Under the pieces are notes generated by a model that did not search any database, was not told the DNA's origin, and was given only the letters and a program-made list of their open reading frames with translations. Position numbers and translations under genes: made by a program. A stretch of 64,000 nucleotides of DNA from assembly GCA_947462335.1 (NCBI GenBank), contig OX381706.1, positions 18,018,784 to 18,082,783 on the forward strand, in the 5' to 3' direction. This document shows positions 22,366-33,191 of the stretch, piece by piece (the first letter of the stretch is position 1; each line of letters opens with the position of its first letter). This stretch comes from Harmothoe impar. Its lineage: Eukaryota; Annelida; Polychaeta; Phyllodocida; Polynoidae.

Positions 22366-23256
22366 TCACAAATTTTTTGCGGAAAGCCACTCAACTCCAT
22401 AAGAGAGGGCTTGATGCATGACTTCCCCGGTACACGGTACCATGCAGGGGAGGTTAGACATTAGGCTTGGGAGAGTGAGAAATTTTCACCAAAAAATAAT
22501 ACCCAGTGTATTGCACTCTGGTGCTAATCGCATGGCCAAGACACAGATCAGAAGTCCACATGTTAGTTACTACAAACATCTGGCTTCCCACAACTTCATA
22601 CCCCTCCCTCACTAGGAGGGGCTACCAGTTAGAGACCAAAAGGGTAAATATAAGGCCTAGGCCTATAAACCCCCTTTTCTTCCTCTAAGCAATATCAATG
22701 TATATTGCACCACTCTGACCAGAGACTGACACTGACCAACATGCAGTGCAAGTCTACCCTTTATATCAATACTATCCCCCAAAGGAGGTCTTGGTGTACT
22801 CTATTTTTTATTTTTTCCCTTGAAAAATAAAAAATATGCAAAGTTTTTTGCACCCTAAAATGCTACTGATGAGTCAATTGACGAAACCGAAGAGCTACTA
22901 GTTACTTAAAAAATATTTTGGCACATGTCCAATATATTCTACAGTGTATGGCACACTGAAGGCATACAAATAAGTTCAAAATAAACAAAAGGACTTATGC
23001 AAGTCAACAGCCTGGGTATGTTCTCACCTGGCCCTGACCTTGCCCCAGCACTAGGACCAATAGCAGGCCTAGCTTCTGGACACACCTTAGTAACTAGTAA
23101 ACACCTACCTGGATACCTTTGTCCTGGTGGTGTCACATGGTACAGAAGAAGTTGTGGAGGTGAATCTCACCCTGATCTGTGTCGTATTTTCGGTCTAGCA
23201 ACAGGGTCGCCCACACCTGTCCTCGTCTGCCGGTCCCCTCGGACGGCATTCCAATA
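22366..23256. repeat. Composite repeat 3' of the Penelope element
   Basis: Segment A (about 22366-22530) is inverted at 45574-45726. Segment C (about 22930-23256) is present in the same orientation at 45730-46025, directly joined to A there. The ~400 bp between them here (22530-22930) is missing at 45.7 kb. Segment C includes TATGTTCTCACCTGGCC and CTACCTGGATACCTTTGTCC in both places. It may be a 3'-UTR/pseudo-LTR of the Penelope family or an unrelated repeat next to it. Confidence 0.7.
22866..22887 (+). ncRNA. Hammerhead-ribozyme-like core (tentative)
   Basis: CTGATGAG (22866-22873), then TCAATTGA forming a 3-bp stem II with the flanking G and C, then CGAAAC (22882-22887): the conserved two-strand core of hammerhead ribozymes. 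Such ribozymes are known in Penelope-like element terminal regions. I could not close helices I and III or find a good GUH cleavage site, so it may be decayed or fortuitous. Confidence 0.3.
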
Positions 23257-23577
23257 TTCCTGAATATATCCCAATGTTGCCGGGCAACATTGGCGCCATA
23301 TATAATCTCCTATAGATACCTGTTTGTCTACATGAACTGTATGTACTGTCTGACAGCTGACCGATATCTGTTTGAACTTTACAGTTCTATCCTTGCTCTT
23401 CCTGGAAAGTGGTTTATATAATGTATACTTCGACATCTGCCTCCTCTCATCTCTCTAAACACAGGCCATTATGTTACAGAGTGAAGCCCCATCCCTACCC
23501 CGCTCCCATCGACCTCATCATCAAGGGGAGAGGAAACAAAAAGAATTATGATTGAAGTATGCTGAAGCTGATTGGGG

Positions 23578-23824
23578 TGCCTCTACATGGGGCACTTTTT
23601 AGGAGAAACCGCGTGTCACTGCATCACCTTTTATGTATGGCCACAGTAACTCACAGAAAAACATCTTTAGGTTAATTAGTATTCTTAAGTTTTCTGTGTC
23701 CATCGATTGTTAAACCCCCGTGTCGCCAGTGTCGATTTTTTAAACCCCTGTGTCGCATGCATGTCGCCCCCGATGTCGCCCTATCGTCATGTCGCCCTGT
23801 CGATTTTTACCTATGTAGAGGCAC
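23578..23824. mobile_element. MITE with GTGCCTCTACAT ends
   Basis: GTGCCTCTACAT at 23578 is inverted as ATGTAGAGGCAC at 23813-23824. The right half is built of GTGTCGCC/ATGTCGCC words. Similar GTCGCCCTG words occur at 47520-47560. Non-coding. Confidence 0.6.
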
Positions 23825-23955
23825 ATTTGGCATTCATACAATGGAGAATACCTTTCTATTGTTGTTCGAATATATAGGGTAGGCAGGTGCACTCTCTATC
23901 ACAGGTCTGTCATGCATATATTGGATTTCATCCAAACTCCACAAACAGCACTTGT

Positions 23956-24260
23956 AAGGCCAAAAAAAATAAAAAGGTGTGTTTCAGGTTACATATAGTC
24001 TGAAAATCTACGTAGGGTAGGTCAGATTTTATTTTATTTCATATATTTTTTAAACTTGGCCTGAAAAGTATCGCAAACTTGAGGGCTGACTCACCAACAA
24101 CAGTGTCGACTCATGGACTATCAAATTGACTCCACAATAGGTCCAATATTACTTAAAACACAATTTTCTTTTTAAATTGGTTAAAATTTGTATGGTCGGC
24201 CCTGTTTTGCTAGGTATGGTTGGGTAACCTGAAACACACCTTTTATTTTTGTTTGGCCTA
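23956..24260. mobile_element. AAGGCCAAAA/GTTTCAGGT family, copy d
   Basis: AAGGCCAAAAAAAATAAAAA then GGTGTGTTTCAGGTTACAT at the left; the right end has GGGTAACCTGAAACACACC, a T/A tract and TTTGGCCTA. The best-preserved pair of ends of this family in the window. Confidence 0.8.
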
Positions 24261-24776
24261 AGCAATGTTTAATGAGTTTCGGGTTTTCAAAATTTTTACT
24301 TGGCTCAATTTCCATTACAAATAACGTCTCTCAAAAGAGGCCAAAGGTAGAAGTATGTACATGAACACAGACATACAATAAGTATTGAACTCCAGCCATA
24401 CAATACACATTAAACACAGACAAATAAATCAGGCAGCGAAGATGAGCGCATAAAATAGTGGTGTACGGTAGGACAAGAAAATACAATTCGATATCATTTA
24501 CATTTGAACATCATTTCAACATCAGGTACAACTTTCAATTCAGCTGGGAATGTTAGAACCAAGGACAATTAACAGAATTTAATACATCAGCCTTAAAGCA
24601 TTCTTCTATGGACATGACAAGACAGAGCTACTGGATGATACACTAATCTAATTCCTTCATTCCGCCCCCCCCCCCCTCATCCCCCCCATTTTTACGATTT
24701 TCGTACACCGAAACTGTTTATATATCGTATTACTGCGCTCACTCGCTACTTGTTAGTGATTACAATTGAACCAAAA
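24261..24776 (+). other. Leader region of the 24.8-kb LINE
   Basis: Noncoding sequence between a MITE and the LINE start codon, with a C homopolymer near 24665. It probably contains the LINE 5' UTR; the exact 5' end cannot be set because no target duplication was found. Confidence 0.35.
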
Positions 24777-27647
24777 ATGAACCCTGACACAATCCGTATA
24801 GCGGACGAGATAAATAAGCTGAAAGGCTTGACCCTGTGCGGTCTGAATTGCCGCAGTCTCCAGCCGAAAAAATTGGAAATTGCCCTTTTACTGAGCCCAT
24901 TCAACATTTTGTGTGCTTGCGAGTCGTGGTTGGATGACCGTGCAGGAGATGAACTGATATACATTAAAGGTAAGAGAACATTCAGACTTGATCGTGAGGC
25001 TGATAAAGGAGGAGGATTAGTCACATATATTGATGAAGCCTATGGGGCATGTAGCATCATTCTCTATGAGCATTGTAGAATGGAACCAGATATTGAGCTA
25101 CTCACTATCAGTATTAACAGGGATAAACACAAAGCAATGATTATCATGAACACTTATAGGCCTCCTAAGGGCAATGTGACCTTATTCTTGGATACATTAA
25201 ATGACATTGTCACTATATTACAGGAAAAGGACGAAGAGGTTTGGATTATAGGAGACCTGAACATCAACATGAGGGAGAGAGACTTACCACCTGGCAGAGA
25301 ATTGATTGACTTTTGCCGAGAAAATGGCCTACGTCAGAAAATCAGCCAAGTGACCCGTCCAAACCCAGAAGGAGGTACAATAATTGACAACATCTTGACA
25401 AACTGCAATATTGTCCAGAGCTCAGGTACCCTGGACATCTTACTGAGTGACCACTACCCCATCTATGCTGAGCGGAAAAAGGATAGGGAAATCAAAGTCA
25501 CCATAACCAGAGAGGGAAGGTCATACCGGTATTACCATATTGACGACCTTTATGAACACCTGACGTCATATGACTGGACTGACTTCTTTGAAAGTGGTGA
25601 CCCCGAAACCCAGTGGAATATTCTGCTATCTAGAATATTGGAATACCTAGATGAAGCATGCCCAATAAGGATCATGACACTCAAACGCGTTCCAGAAAAG
25701 CATGTAAGCAGACACACCATAGAACACATAAATGACAGACAGGAATGCCTCAAGAGATACAGACAAACTGATGATTATGGTGAGATGATGGAAGCTAAAC
25801 GTCTCTCACACCTCATTAGAAGACAACTCAAAGCCTCATTATCTGAGGGAGTCACTGACACCCTAACAGCAGCTAAAGGGGACCACCGGCGCTTCTGGCG
25901 GGAATTAAACAAACTACTGAACCCTACTGCCAAGATGACCCAGATCAACCTGAAGGATGAGGATGGGAATAGCATCGAGAGTGATAAGGTGTCTACCTTT
26001 GTCAACAACTACTTTGCAACCATAGGCCAAAAACTGTATGACTGCAATGGAGACGATAACAACACAGATAGGATTGACATCAGAGACATCCCTATGACTG
26101 ACGACGGGACTGTGCTAGACATAGACACCCTGATAACCCTAGACAAGGTTGAAAAGCTGATTGCCAAAATAAGCAGGGATAAATCGTCAGGACTTGAAGA
26201 AGTGAACAGCTCTGTGCTAAAAGACACACTGACCCTACTGCCTGAACACCTCATGGCAATGTTCAAAAACTCCTTCAAACACAGCCTATTTCCGAAATCC
26301 TGGGCCTTAGGTAACTTAGTCCCAATCCCCAAGAAGGGTGACTTATCACTAATCAAAAACTGGAGACCGATCACGCTGCTACCGTTACCAGGCAAGATGC
26401 TGGAGAAGATCGCCCATGAATATATCAGCAAGCACCTAGAAGAAAACCAACTGCTGTCCAAACACCAGTTTGGTTTCAGAGCCGGGCTTAGCACTGGAGA
26501 TGCAGTGTTCTCAGTTTTAAAAGACCTATATGAAGATCGTGACGACAACAAAATCACCATGGCCTGCTTCATCGATTTCACAAAGGCCTTTGACAGTGTA
26601 GACCATCCCACACTTGTCACCAAAATCAACTGCCTGAAAATACCCATCAACATCAAATATTGGTTGGTAGATTACCTGGCTGACAGACGACACAGCACAA
26701 AAGCAAATGACATCAGATCACCAGCAGAAAGCGTTCATTTTGGAGTACCCCAGGGGTCCACCCTGGGGCCTTTGCTATTTGTTCTGTTCATTGACGACCT
26801 ATGCAGCACAGTTGAACACTGTAAAACGGTAATGTATGCGGACGATGTCATAGTCTACGTGAGTAACCAAGACCCATTAGAAGCAACCAGACTGCTTCAA
26901 CTTGACATCAATCATATACAATCCTGGTGTGTTGACAACCACATGACAGTCAACACTGACAAAAGCTCAATCATGACCTTTGGTACAAAAGGCAAACTGA
27001 AACAGTGTCCAGAACCGACCATTAAAATGGGTAACCAAACTCTACCTGTAGTCACCACATATCCATACCTAGGTGTGGACCTAGACGGTCCCCTTACAGC
27101 GACCCCATTCGTCAATAAGACCAAGAAAAACATGGGCAACAGGCTGTACAAGCTAAAGGAAATGAGAGGGTACCTACCCCAAGATGTATGCTTGACGATA
27201 TATAAAACTATGATCATGCCTGTACCTGATTACTGCAGTTTCTACCTAGGCAGCGCCCACCAGCAAGAGCTGACAAAAATACAACGCCTCCAAAACCGGG
27301 GAATCAGAATTTGCACAAGAACAGCCATCAGAGGCACAAGTGTTGCTGACCTGCATGACACCAACAATATACCAATACTTGAAACAAGACGGAAACAGCA
27401 ACTCATTCAACACATGTGGAAACTTGCAAAAAAAGGACACGCTACCCAAAATGCCCGTGGAAGGACAAGAGGAGATTTGAAACTCAAATTCCAAGAGAGA
27501 ATTCCAAAATCATCCTTCTACCAAAAGAGCCCCTACTATAGGGGCGTGAGCCTATGGAATGAACTCGACCATGAAGATCAGAAACTTAAGAAGAAAGAAG
27601 ACTTCAAAAGAAAAGTGAGAGAGAAGTGGAATGACAAACCACCATGA
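24777..27647 (+). CDS. Non-LTR retrotransposon (LINE) endonuclease-reverse transcriptase
   Basis: 956 residues from the first ATG of the frame; the open frame begins slightly upstream without an ATG. It nicks target DNA and copies the element RNA there. An APE-type endonuclease fills about residues 18-230 with GLNCRSL, CESWL, GDLNIN and LSDHYPI. The reverse transcriptase lies at about 520-800: PIPKKGD, NWRPITLLP, HQFGFRAG, FIDFTKAFDSVDH, GVPQGSTLGP and catalytic YADD (687-690), followed by the YLGV segment. The C-terminal tail ends in YYRGVSLWNEL, typical of the Jockey/CR1/L2 branch. All catalytic residues look intact and there is no stop or frameshift. A separate ORF1 is not visible upstream, so the copy may be 5'-truncated or a single-ORF element. 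Exact clade not resolved. Confidence 0.93.
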   Translation: MNPDTIRIADEINKLKGLTLCGLNCRSLQPKKLEIALLLSPFNILCACESWLDDRAGDELIYIKGKRTFRLDREADKGGGLVTYIDEAYGACSIILYEHCRMEPDIELLTISINRDKHKAMIIMNTYRPPKGNVTLFLDTLNDIVTILQEKDEEVWIIGDLNINMRERDLPPGRELIDFCRENGLRQKISQVTRPNPEGGTIIDNILTNCNIVQSSGTLDILLSDHYPIYAERKKDREIKVTITREGRSYRYYHIDDLYEHLTSYDWTDFFESGDPETQWNILLSRILEYLDEACPIRIMTLKRVPEKHVSRHTIEHINDRQECLKRYRQTDDYGEMMEAKRLSHLIRRQLKASLSEGVTDTLTAAKGDHRRFWRELNKLLNPTAKMTQINLKDEDGNSIESDKVSTFVNNYFATIGQKLYDCNGDDNNTDRIDIRDIPMTDDGTVLDIDTLITLDKVEKLIAKISRDKSSGLEEVNSSVLKDTLTLLPEHLMAMFKNSFKHSLFPKSWALGNLVPIPKKGDLSLIKNWRPITLLPLPGKMLEKIAHEYISKHLEENQLLSKHQFGFRAGLSTGDAVFSVLKDLYEDRDDNKITMACFIDFTKAFDSVDHPTLVTKINCLKIPINIKYWLVDYLADRRHSTKANDIRSPAESVHFGVPQGSTLGPLLFVLFIDDLCSTVEHCKTVMYADDVIVYVSNQDPLEATRLLQLDINHIQSWCVDNHMTVNTDKSSIMTFGTKGKLKQCPEPTIKMGNQTLPVVTTYPYLGVDLDGPLTATPFVNKTKKNMGNRLYKLKEMRGYLPQDVCLTIYKTMIMPVPDYCSFYLGSAHQQELTKIQRLQNRGIRICTRTAIRGTSVADLHDTNNIPILETRRKQQLIQHMWKLAKKGHATQNARGRTRGDLKLKFQERIPKSSFYQKSPYYRGVSLWNELDHEDQKLKKKEDFKRKVREKWNDKPP

Positions 27648-28972
27648 TAGTAGGTACCACAGGTATTTTGAAGATAAATGGCCCAGAGATACGGCAATAG
27701 TATTGTTAGAAAGCTTGAAAAGAATGCGAAGGAAGGACATCAGTTATGTTGAGATCCTTTGAACGGTTGATTTATTATGAATTTTTTAAGAAAAAAAGTT
27801 TTACCTTACATTTATCTTTTTTTCCTAATGGGTCAATTGAGCATTTTTAGGTTGGTCATACATCAAATATAACACAGCCAGATTGTACTTGATAGCAATT
27901 TCATGATAAACCATATGCTCCCTTTGGGAAATGATCTTGGTATGACATCTGTTTGCACACAACTTGACATTATATGCCCCTCAAAGTGCTACTTTGCACA
28001 GGAAAAGCTTGTGAAAATAGGCATTCTTCCATTTTCAGGCCATATACAACTTCAAGGGTTTTAGGCTGAGCACCTTTATATTGTGGAAAACATATGTACC
28101 ACCGGTAAAGAGTGTCTTGAATTTTTTTTCATCACATTCCCATTGAGATTTAATGACCTACTGGTGTTTAAAAATGACAAAATCACTTATTTACAGCCTT
28201 GTCCCAATCATAAGCCAGTGGTCACCTGCAGGCCCATCCTATAAAAAGGGCGATAGAATCACAACCAGTGGTCGGATTGTCTTGAAATTCGAAACAGAGT
28301 ATATCTTGAGAAGAGATTTTGGGAGAGGACCCAAAAAAAATTATGCCCCCCCCAAACCCCCCCCCCCCCCCAAAAAAAAGAAAAATTTCCAAATTTCTCA
28401 GAGCCTATATATTTCTATGGATAAAGGAACACAAATACATTTTGCACTTTTGGGGGGCAGATCCCCCTTTTCAGGAAGGGGTGGTTGTATTGAAATTCCA
28501 CCATCTGCTCTATTCCCCTACTCTACCATGGAAGTCAGCACACAATTATATCTTAGGAGTCTATTTTAGATCATAATGAAAGCAGGGTTGGTATCATAAT
28601 GCTTAAACTATAGAAAAGAATATAGCTTACAAAGTGGTGTTTGGCTTGGTTTTATAGTAAACATATACACAGGTAGTGGGAGTGGAGTGGTGGTGGCTGC
28701 TAGCCCCACTCACCTGTCCTCTGCCATGCATGAGTGCACCTGGCCCCTGCAGTAAGTCCAGTAAATAAAGGCACTACAGTCAAACTAATGGCAAAATAAG
28801 TTTGAATATTGGTTTTCACTTACTTCATATGAGTATGGGGCAAGAAAATTATACACCACATTCATCCCTAGGAGTGCCTCCAAAACCAATATGGCCACAA
28901 CTAAACCAGTCAAAGTGAGGGAATGATGCATATGTAGGGGCTAGGGTTATGTGGGGTTTATATGACGGGTTC
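27648..28972. other. LINE 3' flank and noncoding stretch
   Basis: The first 100-150 bp are probably the LINE 3' UTR, but no A-tail or tandem tail is evident. The rest is AT-rich with a C-run near 28361 and no recognisable gene; frames across the C-run are composition artefacts. Confidence 0.4.
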
Positions 28973-29290
28973 TGTTGGATGTTGTGTTGCGAACTCCGTC
29001 CGAACCCTTCAGCCCGACGGCAGGTGGCAGCATCTGCTTCGGGCTTGGGGTATGGACAGAGGTCGCTATAGGCTTCCGGTCTGCGTGTGCGCCCGCAGGC
29101 TGGCTGCCTATATATACCCAGCATCCGATAGGACTCGTCGGTCACTCTGGATCCACACTAGGACAGAGGCCCCGTGATCATATCGGCTGCAAGCCTACTG
29201 ACCCGTTCCGAACTCTATAGGGAGTTCGCACCGCTATAGCTTTGCCTGTCTAGGTTCTTGAATAAACCTATTGATTCGCAACCTGTAACA
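28973..29290 (+). mobile_element. Candidate solo LTR
   Basis: A GC-richer island with LTR-like signals: TGTTG start at 28973, TATATATA at about 29109, AATAAA at 29261-29266, and an ACA end near 29290. The internal CCGAAC and GAACTC words differ from the AT-rich surroundings. No protein-coding retrovirus-like sequence and no second LTR are in the window, and no target duplication is clear. The frames through it are not genes. Confidence 0.45.
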
Positions 29291-29405
29291 CTTGATCCGA
29301 ACTGTGTCGACTTTGTTTCTTTACTTAATACTATAACAATATTATAAAGGACAAAGTATCGTTTATTACACATGTATGGAATAAATCATAATCCCCAATT
29401 AATTC

Positions 29406-29430
29406 ATATATATATATGTACATATATATG

Positions 29431-29504
<74 letters not shown>

Positions 29505-29553
29505 CAGACAGACAGAGAGAGACAGAGAGACAGAGACAGAGACAGAGAGAGAG
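29406..29553. repeat. (TA)n(GA)n microsatellite
   Basis: About 45 bp of AT/TA repeats with ATGTAC interruptions run into about 100 bp of GA with GACA interruptions. Confidence 0.97.
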
Positions 29554-29953
29554 ATGAAAATATCTATTCTATCAACCTTATTTTGAGTTTTATGTACTAG
29601 AGTCGAAACACCTGGTACCATATTCCATTTTACATATACAAAAAGATATCAAGTTGGTTGGAGGAAAAAAATGCTTTTCAAGAAGATGTTGACTAGTACA
29701 ATATTAGCCATGGTTCTACAACTCTGAGTGACATAGTAAAGCTACCAAAAGCAGCATAAAGGCTCTGGATGTCACACTATATCCTGCTATAATAAATGTT
29801 ATATGTTATCTGTATAATTAGTCATGTGTATACATGTATTTAGACCCCATAGTATCCTGCTCTTCATCTGCTACTGAGTTACCGAATCGTTATGGTACCG
29901 ATACTGGGTCCAGCTGGGTGTCCAGAGAGTGTGGGGAACAGGGAGAGGGCTAA
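29554..29953. other. Noncoding stretch, nothing recognised
   Basis: No domain-bearing frame and no repeat matched elsewhere in the window. Confidence 0.4.
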
Positions 29954-30065
29954 TAGGGACCTTTAGCAACCACGTGAAAGCTCATAAAACGCAGATGTAG
30001 CAGTGCTCAAGGCATAGGATGCATCTGGGTTAAATGAGCTATGTCAGGTTTGCTAAAGGTCCCTA
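29954..30065. mobile_element. 112-bp MITE with TAGGGACCTTTAGCAA ends
   Basis: TAGGGACCTTTAGCAA at 29954-29969 is exactly inverted at 30050-30065. A single small TIR element; no coding capacity. Confidence 0.7.
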
Positions 30066-30342
30066 TCAGGGAGCTGATGGTTACCACTTCTCCCAGTCAG
30101 ATTAATCGAATTACTCTTTATTCCTGAAAAACTTAAGAATCCTGAAGGGTATAAGTATTATCATGCACCCCTGTCCCCCTCATCCCTGGTTGCCATGCTG
30201 CCATTCATAGTGTTAGATTCCGACCATTTGAGTAGTACATTACAAACAGGTGACGGTACATTCTGACAGTGGTTCATTCAGGCAGTGGTATATACTGGCT
30301 AAGGTTCCTCTAAACCCACCACTGACCTTCAAAAGGTACATT

Positions 30343-30423
30343 GGCCCCGTGGCCTCATTGTTAGCATGTCTGACTTCAGATCTGAGGGGAACACCATTGT
30401 AGGTTCGAATCCTGGTGGAGCTG
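30343..30423 (+). pseudogene. tRNA-Arg-like sequence (SINE head or tRNA pseudogene)
   Basis: The 5' half GGCCCCGTGGCCTCATTG and the anticodon-arm-like TCTGACTTCAGATCTGA resemble arginine tRNAs. Box B, GGTTCGAATCC, at about 30402-30412 is perfect. The acceptor pairing is imperfect, the anticodon stem has a T-T mismatch and the T stem is weak, so a functional tRNA is unlikely. A tRNA-derived SINE head or old tRNA pseudogene fits better. Confidence 0.5.
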
Positions 30424-30609
30424 ACTGTGAGACAAAAAAGTTTGTTTGCTAAAAAGAAAAGGGCTTTACTTTTTTTTAGCTCCCCTCCCCCCTCAAGAGG
30501 GGTCAGCATTTTACACATTGCCCCCCCCCCCCTCAGGATGGCTAAACTCTTTTACGCCCCCAACCCGCAATTCTCTCTATTACAATGAAAACAACGACAA
30601 GGTCTACAG

Positions 30610-30756
30610 ACATTTCAAAAACGTTTTTTTGCAAACGTTATTTTTGGTCAACGTTTTAACATTTTCTAAACATTGGGAAAACTTTTTTTACAAACGTTTG
30701 CAAACCTCCTGCAAATGTTTTCCAACCGTTAGGAAAATGTTATTTGTTAGCTGGGT
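30610..30756. mobile_element. AACGTT-rich MITE, copy 1 (left end unclear)
   Basis: Rich in AACGTT/AAACGTTT words and ends in TTTGTTAGCTGGG at 30743-30755, matching the end of the complete copy at 33637-33783. The left terminus is not recognisable. Confidence 0.5.
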
Positions 30757-31781
30757 TAGAACCATATAAGAAACTTTTTCTTGCAATTTTGTTGACTCTA
30801 AGCTATATTCTTTCCCTTCACTTACTGGAATGTGGGTCTGTATTGAGGGCCTGTACCTAATTGTGCTCCCATACACTGACAGTGCATACACCTACCAAAT
30901 CTAGGACATGGCCAGAGGGTGATCATAATTATTTCACAAAGATTATTTCCTAGATTTAGTCTCACATCGGCCCCATCCATCGAATTGCATAGCTGTTTCA
31001 ACATGGGTATTCTAGATAATCTGAGCTTTATGGCATGGTGCGGCACAATGAATTCTTTTGAGAATTACTTGTCCATTTAAGATGTTTTATTATTATTATT
31101 GCAGCCATAATTTCAATAAAATTTATTCATAATTGTGCCGGGGTTACAAATAAAGGTTTGAATCATAGCTGTCCAAAGGTGCTCATATTGTATAGGTCCA
31201 ACCCATGGTGACATCGCAAGACCACTGGAAAGGAAAGTTAGGAAAATAGCCTGGTAGAAAACAGGTGACAAAGTGTCTAAATGATAGGGAATGAGCTTTC
31301 AGCAAAGACCAATTTTCATAGACTAAGGCTGCACAAAATTGAGAGCACTGATAATAGATGGGACCAGGTGATCCATATCTTTCCGATAAGTGGTCTGTTA
31401 TTGCTGTATGATTATCGGTCTGGCTGTGAAGAGCATGTAAAGATTGCTCTTATGCTCTGAGATTTGGGCCTTTTCACGGGAGGGCAGCGCTCCTCTGGGG
31501 TACCTAATGATAGTGGATGAACAACTGGCCTAATCACCCGGACTCATCACCTTTACCTTATCTTCCCCCTACACCCATCTTTCATTGCTCATTTCTATCA
31601 AATACTTAGTTGTATTGTCACTCCATCCTCTGTTTGAGGTATTGACCGTGAGATGCTTCGTGGACTGGTTAATTGGCAATCATAAGATTATCATTATTAA
31701 TGTTATATCAGCCTATGCTACCATCTCTGTATTTGTTCATGGAAGAACTCCTCATCGAGGTGAATGTCCAATAAACTTTTC
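30757..31781. other. Noncoding stretch, nothing recognised
   Basis: No domain-bearing frame. No TIR pair or tandem array identified. Confidence 0.4.
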
Positions 31782-32890
31782 AATACTTCAATACTTCAAT
31801 ACAATCTTCATAACCAACTGCATAGTTCAAGTTTAAATATAGAACATTGTTACATGGAATCACGTAACATACAATCTAGGTCATATTACATGGAATCACG
31901 TAGAGCATAATATCCACTACAAGCAAATATACCTGCACTCAAATATTCATATAGACACACAATAACATATGACATATCACTTACTATTCACTCAGAAATC
32001 ATTCAATTACTTTGTATTTTACTTGTGAACAACGCGTGAGTTGCTAGATTTTGAGTCTCGGCTGTCAGCTTATTCCACAACAGACTACCTCTGTAAAGAG
32101 GACTCTTTTTATCCTTAGGTCTTTGTAGTTTGACCTTCCTTTTATCATTACTCCTCAAGACCCGTATATGAGCTACCAGATTTTCAGCTCGCCGTGTATG
32201 CTTATACATTAGACTTACAAGGTGCTGATTCCTTCTGGTGATTAATTTATCACATTTACAGGTTCTATGTAACTCGGCCCTACTAATTTGTCTGATATCC
32301 CAAATACCCAATGTTGTGCGCAGACAGTGATTCTGCAGAGTCTGTAGCTCAGACACACTACTCTCAATCTTGAGCGCATTCCAGAGCAAAATTGCAGTAA
32401 TCAAACACAGGGAGCACCATTTGTTTGTAGACAGTCAATTAGAGTTCATTGCCCATTACCTTTTTGGTTCGTCTCATGTGTCCTAACTTCCCTTTCACTG
32501 AATTATGTACCCTTTCACAGAGCGGCTCAAAACTACATGTTTAATCTACTAGTACACCTAGATAATTGAATACCTTTACATTTTTAAAGGTTTTGCCTTT
32601 TAGAGTAAGACAGTAGTTGTTGTAGTTGATACCGTCTCCTTCAGGATGACACCACAGGACATGAGATTTGTCTGAATTAACTTTGAGTCGATATACATCA
32701 CACCATTCAGCAGTGCGCATTAGGTCATCCTGCAACAGCAATTTGGCCATCTCAGGATCCCTGTTCGCCACACACACTGCTAAATCATCTGCATACATGT
32801 AATGAGCACAATTTAACAGATTCTTCACAATTCCATTTATATATATGTTGAACAATACAGGTCCGAATGAAGCTGCATAAACCATGACAT
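31782..32890 (-). pseudogene. 5'-truncated, frameshifted LINE copy
   Basis: Reverse-strand remnant of an APE-class LINE. The 5'-most surviving part (32541-32885) encodes the second half of the RT domain: FGPVLFNIYING, the catalytic MYADDLA and a YLGV segment. A later frame (32003-32404) encodes the C-terminal tail, ending YRGSLLWNKL, related to but distinct from both full-length LINEs in the window. The two frames do not join without a frameshift around 32404-32541. The 3' end carries a short tandem tail, about three AATACTTC units (31782-31803) read on the + strand, as CR1/L2-type LINEs often have. Dead on arrival by truncation. Confidence 0.85.
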
Positions 32891-33190
32891 CTGCAGATTT
32901 CCCTTACAAGTTGACATATATAAAGGTTATTTCCCAAGGATTCAATTCAGTATATCACACCATAAGTCAGCGTTGGAAGGTTCACATGTATGTCATACAT
33001 TGTAATACTGGGCAAAATAATCTTAAGTTGTTAAAAAAATCATGATTTACCTTTATCCACTCTCAAGTTCCAGTCCTTGATACAGGATAATCCAAGTGAC
33101 CCCCTATCTTTCTACTTTATTAGCATCAGCCTATTAGGCACCAGCGAAATATTGGTGCTGCCACCAGGTGTTGCTCTGATACCAATTGTA
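32891..33190. other. Noncoding stretch upstream of the truncated LINE
   Basis: No repeat or gene recognised. Confidence 0.35.
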
Positions 33191-33191
33191 T

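Larger units (their letters stand above)
18012..22400 (+). mobile_element. Penelope-like retroelement (GIY-YIG type)
   Basis: A 5' leader with a strong 3' splice-site-like tract (pyrimidine run ending TTACAG at 18072-18076) leads into two long ORFs: an AT-hook protein (18262-19770) and a reverse transcriptase with a C-terminal GIY-YIG nuclease (19788-22349). Both are uninterrupted by stops, so the copy is young or functional. The 3' boundary is unclear because the downstream sequence overlaps another repeat (22366-23256). Confidence 0.85.

Noticed and set aside
28849..29220. Overlapping frames in a GC-rich island
   Set aside because: The island has LTR-like TATA and AATAAA signals; no domain is recognised in either frame.
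30343..30423. Functional tRNA gene
   Set aside because: Box B is good, but the acceptor stem, T stem and anticodon stem have mismatches, so I call it a tRNA-like remnant.
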